Assembly: GCF_964340395.1 (NCBI RefSeq)
Contig: NC_135557.1
Span: 2,408,187-2,472,186 of the forward strand
Length of the DNA stretch: 64,000 nt
Direction of reading: 5' to 3'
DNA from: Glandiceps talaboti
Lineage: Eukaryota > Hemichordata > Enteropneusta > Spengelidae
Below the pieces are notes generated by a model. The model was not told where the DNA came from. It worked only from the letters and a program-made list of their open reading frames with translations, and made no database searches. Position 1 is the stretch's first letter, and every line of letters begins with the position of its first letter. A program made the translations under genes and the position numbers. Shown here one piece after another: positions 36,094 to 45,470 of this stretch.

Positions 36094-36129
36094 GCCACAT
36101 GTGCCACTATATACAACGTACGAAGAAAG

Positions 36130-36147
36130 ATGGCAGCTGCTGAAGCG
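36130..36147 (+). CDS. Candidate divergent first exon, plus strand (MAAAEA)
   Basis: AAGATGG, a good start context, opens MAAAEA and ends at a consensus donor GCG/gtaagt after 36,147 (phase 0). A gene of unknown identity could start here. The RAG1-N-like exon at 38,077 does not join in frame with it. Confidence 0.3.
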
Positions 36148-36369
36148 GTAAGTACGAGTTATCTTCCCTTTTGGACCTATTGATCTGTCTAGCAGCGAGG
36201 TCAGATTTTGCTCAAAAGTTCATGGGTACATACATGTATGTAAGACTAAATGTCTTTTTAGGGGTTTTCCTTTGCATATATCGCTTTAGTCAGTCTGAAA
36301 GAGGGTTTTCCAAGCTTTACAGGGGTCACATTTTTTGTCGTTTTTTTCGGGAGCAGTGTAAATACTAGG

Positions 36370-37415
36370 ATATAGGAGTGAGAGCGTCTACAGTAACATT
36401 CAACAGTACGTGTGTACACGTAGTCTGTCAGCTGTTAACTTTCCTTGAGTATATTTTTTTTCGATTAGAAAATATCTATCTCGAATCGAGTACAATTCCA
36501 AATCGAATTTCTTGAAAGTGTAAACACGGTAATCATGGTAATGTATTTATATATGCGTGATCGTGGTCAAAATATATGCGTGATTGTCGCAAACATCTTG
36601 CCATAAAATGATCATGACTTGCAAACGTTTATCATGTTTATGATCCGCCAAAGTACATTGGCTCTAGCATTCATTTTTAGATTCGTACATCCTCACATAA
36701 CATCATGAGATGGTACGTTTGCCCAATCCATGTATCTATGTTTTCGTCACACTGTGTGAGTAAATTTGGGATGGTAGATAAGATGTACATTGTACGCAAA
36801 GCATGTGTACACAACCATAAATGTAAATATATGTTTGCACTTAGTAATATTGTTACAGATAAATAATTTATGTCCATTTTTTCCAGCTGCTTTCAATGTT
36901 TGTCTATAGACTTTAAGATGTTTTTTCCCTCCCAACAACAACAACAACAGCATCATCAATCTCACAATCACAATCCGCAGGGCCAGAGCTAATTGAGTCA
37001 GGAGACATAAAAGTTGAGAGTAGCATAAGACTAAGAGGGTATGTCAGACATATTTCACATATCAGTCACATATGCAGTATCTTAATATTACAACTTGGCT
37101 TAACTTGTTTTTATTCATAATAAACTTACTAGACCAGGACATAAAGCAAAATAATCCAAGATGTAGTAATTTATTAACAACAACAACAACAACAACAACA
37201 ATGGATAATGTACTGTTGACCATACCATGCACATTATGTTACCAGATTTGTTTGAGTTCCAAAGTTATCAGAATCTTGTTTACTTTGAGTAATGTCATTT
37301 TGTACATTGTGTCATCTCTGTTATTTCTATAATTTATTCTAATTAATTTTACCTACTTTACATGCATGGTTAGAGTTTGTTATGATCCATACAATTTTTT
37401 TTTAAAATAGCTATC
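36370..37415. other. Non-coding stretch
   Basis: It contains a (CAA)n tract at about 36,938-36,950 and another at 37,178-37,200. A pyrimidine-tract acceptor (tttttccag, about 36,886) precedes a short frame with a Gln/His-rich segment that stops soon after. Nothing else is supported. Confidence 0.4.
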
Positions 37416-37575
37416 ATGCTTTTCGTGTTCATCCCTGAACAACTATATGGATGGATGTGCAACAGCCTCCATGATGTAGTCACCAGGGAGGAAGATAGAT
37501 GTGGGCCTGCACAAATTGTGAGGGGAAGTGCTGGAAAGCAGGTTGGTCATGTGCCAGCCAGAAATTTTATTTTAA
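37416..37575 (+). pseudogene. Possible HIRAN-like fragment
   Basis: The frame contains VVTREEDRCGPAQIVRG and GKQVGHVPARNF. This resembles the (R/E)E.(D/N)..(D/G)..A(I/V).V......VGHVP pattern of HIRAN-like modules common in invertebrate transposon-linked proteins. Short, without clear splice sites; the call is tentative. Confidence 0.25.
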
Positions 37576-38076
37576 GAGTTCAGATATTTTGTTCATGAGA
37601 ATAACAAGCCATTTCAAAACAAATTTCTGTCTGTTGACAAAGATGATATGTACTTTAAAGGCACACTTTCTTGTTTGTGACTGAAAAATAGATGCATGCT
37701 AATGAAAACATTTAGACATTTGAAATCTCAAAATAAGGTATGGCACAAGAAATGATGGTAGTGGTGCTAGGAATATGATGTGCAGGTGAACAGTGATTGT
37801 ATAAGTAGTTGTTTCACAGTTCTAGTTATGCTGTTTTTGTTGTTGTTAGATTATGATTAAAAGTTATTCTATTTATGCATCATGTATCTATAAAAGTGTA
37901 CAGTTATATGTATAATTCTATTTATGCATCATATATCTATAAAAGTGTACATTTATATATATAACTTTCAAAAAATGTATATTTATATGTTTTTATTTTT
38001 CAATTAAAAATGAAATGTTTTAATGTCAATGCTCTCTTTGTACCCGAGTCTCATTCATTCCATAATTTATTTCTAG

Positions 38077-40123
38077 ATATGGTGGAAGGAATAACAGCAC
38101 ACATTGAAGTTCTGTTCACGAAATGTCGTATTTGTAATTCAGATATTGATGACGTCTCAAGGTGTCACTATGTGGATGACTTTCAACAAGAAATAATGGA
38201 TATATGGAGTGTTGATGTATCCTGTGATGATGAGGAGGTACATCCTACTATGATATGCTACAAATGTAGACGCACTGTAGAACAGGATTGTCGAAAACAA
38301 AACAAAAAATTGAAAACTGAAAAACAAATATACAAATTTGCTGCACACAATGATTCATTCTGTTCTCTCTGCTTTAAGATAACTGCTGGATCAAGTGAAC
38401 ATTCCTATACACAAAGCAATATCAAAGTTGCACCGAAGGACTTTTGTATGTGTGATAAATGTGCTGTCACTACTTCTACAATATCTACCCAGACCTCTGT
38501 CTATAACACTGTAACTGATTCTACTCAGACCTCTGTCTATAACACTGTAACTGATTCTACTCAGACCTCTGTCTATAACACTGTAACTGATTCTACTCAG
38601 ACCTCTGTCTATAACACTGTAACTGATTCTACTCAGACCTCTGTCTATAACACTGTAACTGATTCTACTCAGACCTCTGTCTATAACACTGTAACTGATT
38701 CTACTCAGACCTCTGTCTATAACACTGTAACTGATTCTACTCAGACCTCTGTCTATAACACTGTAACTGATTCTACTCAGACCTCTGTCTATTACACTGT
38801 AACTGATTCTACTCAGACCTCTGTCTATTACACTGTAACTGATTCTACCCAGACCTCTGTCTATTACACTGTAACTGATTCTACTCAGACCTCTGTCTAT
38901 TACACTGTAACTGATTCTACCCAGACCTCTGTCTATTACACTGTAACTGATTCTACCCAGACCTCTGTCTATAACACTGTAACTGATTCTACTCAGACCT
39001 CTGTCTATAACACTGTAACTGATTCTACTCAGACCTCTGTCTATAACACTGTAACTGATTCTACTCAGACCTCTGTCTATAACACTGTAACTGATTCTAC
39101 TCAGACCTCTGTCTATAACACTGTAACTGATTCTACTCAGACCTCTGTCTATAACACTGTAACTGATTCTACTCAGACCTCTGTCTATAACACTGTAACT
39201 GATTCTACTCAGACCTCTGTCTATTACACTGTAACTGATTCTACTCAGACCTCTGTCTATAACACTGTAACTGATTCTACTCAGACCTCTGTCTATAACA
39301 CTGTAACTGATTCTACTCAGACCTCTGTCTATAACACTGTAACTGATTCTACTCAGACCTCTGTCTATAACACTGTAACTGATTCTACTCAGACCTCTGT
39401 CTATAACACTGTAACTGATTCTACTCAGACCTCTGTCTATAACACTGTAACTGATTCTACTCAGACCTCTGTAAATGATACAAGGACTGTTTCATCTCAA
39501 TCACCACCATCCTACACAGTCAATATTGATACGTGTCATACAACTGACTTAGACCACAAATATAAACAACAATTGACCAAGAACATTTTCAGCGAAGAAG
39601 TACAAGCTATTGAAAGAGACTGCTATTGTTTTGATCAGACTTACAAGGACTTAGCAAACTGTGTAGCTTTTAATCATGAGATCTATTACAAAAACAAGAA
39701 ATCCCATACTGCAAAGTGCTATAGATGGACGGGAGACAGGTTCAAAATCGAAAACATCAGTAGCAACGAAAATTGTGCTCATGGAACAAATGTACAGACT
39801 TGTTTGTAGCATCATTTTCTTTTATGGTGACTCTGCTTGCATACATGTATGCCATCACTGGCAGTCAGATGATGGTATCAATATTGAACAAACTTATCCC
39901 TGCAGGTGGTGGCTGGATAACCTTGAGAAACTGGCTAACGTCACTGTCCTAAGACCCAATTCAGTTTCCGGAGGGGGATATTGTATTTATTTTGACAGTG
40001 ACCAGATCATTCAAAAGCAGTACAATGTGAAAGCTGGTGGGAAACCCAGAGTATCAATCCTGACAAGTGCTTGTTATACATTGTTTGGAATGACAGGTCT
40101 ACAACTGTCAATCTGGCACCCAG
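38077..40123 (+). pseudogene. Exon with RAG1 N-terminal-like zinc module and 27 x 12-residue repeat
   Basis: The acceptor ttatttctag precedes 38,077; the first in-frame ATG is 38,079. The start encodes a zinc-binding arrangement: CRICNSD, then ...FQQEIMDIWSVDVSCDD, then EVHPTMICYKC, then FCSLC about 60 residues later. The C..C / DV..D...HPT..C..C / C..C order is that of the zinc-binding region N-terminal to the RAG1 core and of the molluscan N-RAG-TP proteins. Then come 27 copies of TQTSVYNTVTDS (38,487-39,458; some YYT). After a Cys-rich segment (ERDCYCFDQ, CVAF) the frame stops at 39,809. A +1 frame continues (NLEKLANVTVLRPNSVSGGG, GKPRVSILTSACYTLFG) to a donor HPG/gtatga at 40,123, so this copy carries a frameshift near 39,800. 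The N-terminal similarity is by recognition, not search. Confidence 0.65.
38487..39458 (+). repeat. 36 bp coding minisatellite, exactly 27 copies
   Basis: 972 bp of 36 bp units encoding TQTSVYNTVTDS. Variation is almost limited to aac/tac (N/Y) and ccc/act at the unit start. No indels, so the frame is kept. Ser, Thr and Tyr are abundant, which suggests a flexible linker. Confidence 0.97.
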
Positions 40124-40822
40124 GTATGAAGTGTTTCATTGTAAATTTATGTAGTATGTATTGCTTTTCTGAAGTTAAAGCATGCACATTGTCACAAAAT
40201 GTCAATTTTTAGTTACTTTAAATCATGGGTTGATTGAATTATGTTTAAAATATTTTTTCATGGAAAGAGATGGCAGCATATGCTTGATAGTCTGTATTTG
40301 AACATCCACAGTGAAAAGATGGTACAAACAATTGATTTGTCATGGGGTAAGCTGTGAGGATTGTATCTGACAGGGACACTTTAGAAATGACATACATGTA
40401 CCCAAGTTATAATGGTTGAAACCACAGACAAGTAGGACTTACTTATCTGTTGTTGAAACCTAACACATGTAACAAGTCAATAGTCTTCTACTCCTTCTGT
40501 ACCTCACATTCACAATGTATGCAAGCCATAAATATGGAGTTTATGTCTTCAGTGAATGGATGCAGTACTCTCTGATGAAAACAAACAAACAAACAGATCT
40601 TGAATGAAGACAACCTGGCTGCAGCATTTGCCACTGTGTGAGCTGAAATAAGTTGAACATAAATATTTCTGCTAGGAGTTCCATGAGTCATGATTTGAAT
40701 CTCCATAACCCATAGTTCACACACATTGTTTTCTTCAGTGGTTCCCCCCCCTCCCCTCCATTAATGTATAACATCTCTTATTTGTTAAATATAACCAATT
40801 CTCTTTCTCTGTTCTCATATAG
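40124..40822 (+). other. Intron between the RAG1-N-like exon and the 13-residue repeat exon
   Basis: gtatga at the left, ttctcatatag at the right. A GGGGAGG-type C-run lies at about 40,744-40,758. No gene inside. Confidence 0.5.
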
Positions 40823-42211
40823 TTGAAAAGAAGAACACAAATTGCCTGAAAGGAAGTTGTGGCACAGCAGTTCATTGAAGAAGGCATTGTAATTGATGAT
40901 ATTGACAGGGTGATTGAAAAAGGCATTGTAATTGATGATATTGACAGGGTGATTGAAGAAGGCATTGTAATTGATGATATTGACAGGGTGATTGAAGAAG
41001 GCATTGTAATTGATGATATTGAACAGGGTGATTGAAAAAGGCATTGTAATTGATGATATTGACAGGGTGATTGAAGAAGGCATTGTAATTGATGATATTG
41101 ACAGGGTGATTGAAGAAGGCATTGTAATTGATGATATTGAACAGGGTGATTGAAGAAGGCATTGTAATTGATGATATTGAACAGGGTGATTGAAAAAGGC
41201 ATTGTAATTGATGATATTGACAGGGTGATTGAAGAAGGCATTGTAATTGATGATATTGAACAGGGTGATTGAAGAAGGCATTGTAATTGATGATATTGAA
41301 CAGGGTGATTGAAAAAGGCATTGTAATTGATGATATTGACAGGGTGATTGAAGAAGGCATTGTAATTGATGATATTGACAGGGTGATTGAAGAAGGCATT
41401 GTAATTGATGATATTGACAGGGTGGTTGAAGAAGGCATTGTAATTGATGATATTGACAGGGTGATTGAAGAAGGCATTGTAATTGATGATATTGACAGGG
41501 TGATTGAAGAAGGCATTGTAATTGATGATATTGACAGGGTGATTGAAGAAGGCATTGTAATTGATGATATTGACAGGGTGGTTGAAGAAGGCATTGTAAT
41601 TGATGATATTGACAGGGTGATTGAAGAAGGCATTGTAATTGATGATATTGACTGGGTGATTGAAGAAGGCATTGTAATTGATGATATTGACAGGGTGATT
41701 GAAGAAGGCATTGTAATTGATGATATTGACAGGGTGATTAAAGAAGGCATTGTAATTGATGATATTGACTGGGTGATTGAAGAAGGCATTGTAATTGATG
41801 ATATTGACAGGGTGATTGAAGAAGGCATTGTAATTGATGATATTGACTGGGTGATTGAAGAAGGCATTGTAATTGATGATATTGACAGGGTGATTGAAGA
41901 AGGCATTGTAATTGATGATATTGACAGGGTGATTGAAGAAGGCATTGTAATTGATGATATTGACTGGGTGATTGAAAAAGGCATTGTAATTGATGATATT
42001 GACTGGGTGATTGAAGAAGGCATTGTAATTGATGATATTGACAGGGTGATTGAAGAAGGCATTGTAATTGATGATATTGACAGGGTGATTGAAGAAATGC
42101 AAAAGAAAGAGGACACAAAGATATGTCCTGCATGTGATACTGAAATGAAAAAGACTGCCAGAAATTCACAGTGTCCAGCTGATTTCAAGGAAGAAACAGA
42201 AAAGCTCTCAG
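40823..42211 (+). pseudogene. Exon with 31 x 13-residue repeat and CxxC segment
   Basis: The acceptor tctcatatag precedes 40,823. The useful frame starts EVVAQQFIEEG and runs into a 39 bp repeat encoding EEGIVIDDIDRVI, 31 copies between 40,877 and 42,090. Five units near the start (about 41,029-41,300) carry one extra A (gaacaggg) and break the frame; the last 19 or so are clean. The exon ends EEMQKKEDTKICPACDTEMK, ...SQCPADFKEETEKLS at donor TCAG/gtactt. The CPAC plus QC may be half of a zinc-binding site. The split codon joins in frame to the exon at 42,593. Minus-strand frames of 455 and 462 codons through this array are artefacts. Confidence 0.6.
40877..42090 (+). repeat. 39 bp coding minisatellite, 31 copies with five +1 units
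   Basis: The length of 1214 bp equals 31 x 39 plus 5. Substitutions are few: cagggtg/ctgggtg (R/W), gaag/aaag, gtgatt/gtggtt. All five frame-breaking units are in the first third of the array. Confidence 0.95.
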
Positions 42212-42592
42212 GTACTTTTAACATTGAATGTCTTGCCGTAATGTAACAATATGTATACAAAAACAGTTCAAATTCAGTAAGGCCACATTAATGGCTGGTC
42301 ATAAAATTGTGACTTGACAGATTAGGTCATTGATTACAATAATGAACCCAAGACAGACTTGTGGTATTTAAAGACAATGCCCAGGCATCCACATTTATAA
42401 GAAAATGTGTACATAGCCATACCTGTAGCATAATCTACATATATGTACAGTATGTACTACATGTTACATAGTTACACTTAAATTTGTTAATCATTCAGGG
42501 GAGACATTGTTAATGTGCATAGATTTTCACAAAAAGGAATATTATGGTAGTTTGTTTAACTTACCAAATTGGATTCTTTTTATTGACAACAG

Positions 42593-43473
42593 GTAAGCAT
42601 TCTCTTGGTACCAAGCTTGTAAAAACCCCAAGAGACAACAGAAAAATGAGAACACTTGTCATGAAAATTTCAGAAAGTGGTGATGACGTATGTGAAGAAT
42701 CTGTCACAGAAAATATCTACAGTCATGTCAAGCCAGCTCACCCAGAGCAGCCAATGCCACTGTATTGTGGAGAACCAATATTTGTTAATCCCAATACCTA
42801 CCAGAGTGTACAACGGAAAACTAAAGTGGATAAAAGTAACAATGCTCACCATACATGATCGCCCGCAATATTGTCAAGGACACACACATTTTTACGATTT
42901 GTGATGCCACATTGAAAAGTTTTGCCAGCTATGAAAAACATGTCAGCAAGGAGCACCCATATTGCCCTTTGCCAAGACCATCACTCGTGTGGATTGGTTC
43001 TCCTCGCTCCAGGCAAGCTTCATGTAGAAATGAATATGGTATGGAATTACTTTGCCACAAACTGGGATGTGTTCCTATCAGAGTTGGCGTATGAAATGGG
43101 ATTTTCATCAGGCCGAGCACAACAGTACGCTAGAAGTGGTTATGATCACCATATTGCATGGCAGCTACTCAATATTGCTATCAATGGAAACATTATAAAG
43201 AGAGTTATTAATACCTTATGTGAGAGAGAAGATCCCAACTAATGAGGAGATATGTCAGTGAATGATTTCATTGAGTTTGTATCAAACGCCAAAGATCCCA
43301 ATTACACTTATTTATTTGAGCAGACCTACAGATATGGAGGAGCAGTTTTGGTGTACAGAATGGGTGTACGACTCAATCGCCCTGACCTGATCAATGCTGC
43401 AAGTCTAGTCTTTGCACCCCTCTGGAGTAAGTCAAAGGATTCCAAATACCAACTGTTAGATTTGTATGACAGG
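42593..43473 (+). pseudogene. DUF6589-like segment, frameshifted
   Basis: The acceptor ttgacaacag precedes 42,593; GKHSLGTKLVKTPRDNRK joins the previous exon in phase 1. The frame carries EPIFVNPNTYQSV and stops at 42,858. A second frame continues SPYMIARNIVKDTHIF, ICDATLKSF, YEKHVSKEHP (a C..C/H...H-like finger whose first Cys pair is incomplete). A third gives APGKLHVEMNMVWNYF, LSELAYEMGFSSGRAQQYAR, DHHIAWQLLNIAI (about 43,000-43,240). The fourth (43,252-43,472) gives MSVNDFIEFV, YRYGGAVLVYRMGVRLNRP, ending at donor GACAG/gtgagt. Block order resembles DUF6589 proteins, whose function is unknown to me. At least three frameshifts lie inside. Confidence 0.6.
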
Positions 43474-43898
43474 TGAGTGGCAGTTCAACAACATACTCAC
43501 CTCATGAAATTGTTATTGTAATTTTAACACAAGTACAAGTGAGTCGATTATAAGTCATAACAATGCAATATACCTTATACATTAGAGCATACAATGTAGA
43601 GCACCTGCTTGCATTCTGTGTCAGTTACAATGAAAAGATGTGTAATAATTTCTTGGGTATGGTAAACTCATGGATTTGGTGTAATATAATATATTCATAG
43701 CTGAGGTTGGTCAAAGATGGTGCTTAAAACAGTACAAACACCTCCTCAGCAATAAAGTTGAAAGGAGTTCTGGCTCAGGTACATTCTTGTCACTTGAATC
43801 ATATATGGTGATAGTTTTCAGTCATGTACATATGTTAGAACTCAATATATGTGATCAATATGAGTCTCGGCAACACAATGTTTACTTCTTTTGCTAGA

Positions 43899-44095
43899 AC
43901 TGACCGAGCTATGATGCCAGGTGAATTATTGTCTTTTGTTGAAAGAACTGGAAGGTATATCCATTTCCCTATGAAGGGGAAGACATGGATGCCCATTTGG
44001 AGGTGATTAATAAAGCTTCCAAACGTTGGTCAGTAGGAGCCATGTTTGCTGATGAATGGACAAGGACAGTCGGGAATTTGGATAAACTTAGTGAG
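43899..44095 (+). pseudogene. DUF6589-like gene, next exon, frameshifted
   Basis: The acceptor ttttgctag precedes 43,899. The split codon restores YDR-TDRAMMPGELLSFVERTG; a one-base shift near 43,970 is needed to continue as EGEDMDAHLEVINKASKRWS and FADEWTRTVGNLDKLSE, ending at donor GAG/gtatgt. Confidence 0.55.
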
Positions 44096-44595
44096 GTATG
44101 TAACTTTGAGTTAAGGATGTATCTACCCTTGTTGACCACATTGAAACAATGACACAACAGACACAAATAATAGAAGGCATTTTACTTGGGAATTTCAGTT
44201 GTGACCAGAGTTGCAATTTCTGAATACATTTTACATGATTTGAAATGCTACTTTTCCAAGTTATGTTTTTCTGGCTACACTTTGAAACATGCCCAATTTA
44301 CTGCTTGTACCCATGGAACAGCCACCTTCTTTCAAAATTACCCTACCTGCACCCCTGTTAATATGCTACCATGTGATATTATGTCTATAATATTTTATTT
44401 ATAATGTAAAATATTATTCTCATTCTATTCAAAAATCTAACTTGGGTTTCAATTATACAACTGTTGGAGAGAGAGAGACTATATAATACACCATGATATA
44501 CTGAATGTAGTAAACCATCACGTCACTTATAGGTAATGTATGGGTAAGTAACCAAATCAAGTAATCAGCCTTTCCTCTACCATGATTTCCTTCAG

Positions 44596-44714
44596 CTAAG
44601 AAAGAAGATGGAAAAAATCGTGCTGGTGGAATCAAGTGCAGGCTCAAGTAAACAAACGAGGTTGGCAAAAGATGAAGAGGTCATAGCTTGGCGTACTAAA
44701 CTACGAAAAGAAAA
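44596..44714 (+). CDS. DUF6589-like gene, next exon
   Basis: Acceptor atttccttcag, phase 0 from the previous exon. It encodes LRKKMEKIVLVESSAGSSKQ and TRLAKDEEVIAWRTKLRKE, ending at donor AAAA/gtatgt. Open throughout. Confidence 0.5.
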
Positions 44715-44734
44715 GTATGTTGTTGATTTATACC

Positions 44735-45117
44735 ATTGTTAACAGACGAAGTTCGGGACGGGGACTTATGGATTGGGTGCCGTCCATCCGTGCATCCATC
44801 CGTCCGTCCAGAGCTGTTTCTTGGAGATGCCTGGACTGATTTTTTTTTCAAACTTGGTAAGGGCCAACATACTATGGCATACATAATGCACTTCAATTTG
44901 TTTCATTATACGATCCAATATGGCCACCTAGCAGCCATTTTGTTTGCAAATTTTCCCTGTCTAAAGCCATAACTCAGACATGCTTGAACAGATCTCATTC
45001 AAAGTTGGTATTAGGACAGTGTTCTATGACATACATGTGCATATACATTTTCGTCGTGGTACGATCCAATATGGCTGCCTGGCAGCCATTTTGTTTGTTA
45101 CGAATTTTTGGCGCAGT
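44735..45117 (-). mobile_element. Non-autonomous repeat element, copy 3 (inverted)
   Basis: Reverse complement of the right two thirds of copies 1 and 2: the terminal GTCCCGAACTTCGTC hairpin side, the GACG tract, then two 150 bp units. The left leader is missing. It fills nearly the whole intron between 44,714 and 45,126. Confidence 0.8.
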
Positions 45118-45125
45118 GATTATAG

Positions 45126-45443
45126 GTCACAAACTCCAACAAGTGTATATCACTCCAGCTGACAGGAAAAGGGGTGAATCCATTGAAAACAAAACAACAG
45201 CTCAAATTAGTCTGCTTATTGAAGAAACCATAAACAAATTGGTTGATGAGGAATACAAATTGGCATTCAACAAGAAATTGGTTGAACCCAAGGCAAAAAA
45301 AGAAAAACTCATTGAATTGTACGAGGAAGTAAATGACTTTCTCACAGTTGAGATAGCAGAAACAATAGTCGACTTTCCGGTTCTCCCAGCATGCAAACCA
45401 GTATTTATAGTCAGAATGAGGCGTGGGATATTACCTCCGCGAT
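45126..45443 (+). pseudogene. Terminal part of the DUF6589-like gene
   Basis: An acceptor-like cagtgattatag precedes 45,126. The phase-consistent frame reads KSQTPTSVYHSS and stops at 45,162. The other frame reads QQVYITPADRKRGESIENKT, IEETINKLVDEEYKLAFNKK, ...LYEEVNDFLTVEIAETIV and ends RRGILPPR at 45,443. Lys/Glu-rich and protein-like. Either a frameshifted terminal exon or a separate small frame. Confidence 0.4.
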
Positions 45444-45470
45444 AATCGTCTGCCAGGCATAGCATTTGTA

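Noticed and set aside
40735-42260. Minus-strand open frames of 455 and 462 codons (NHPVNIINYNAFF / ITLSISSITMPSS type)
   Set aside because: They are the opposite strand of the 39 bp coding repeat. The plus strand has splice sites and joins to flanking exons; the minus frames exist only because the repeat lacks stops.
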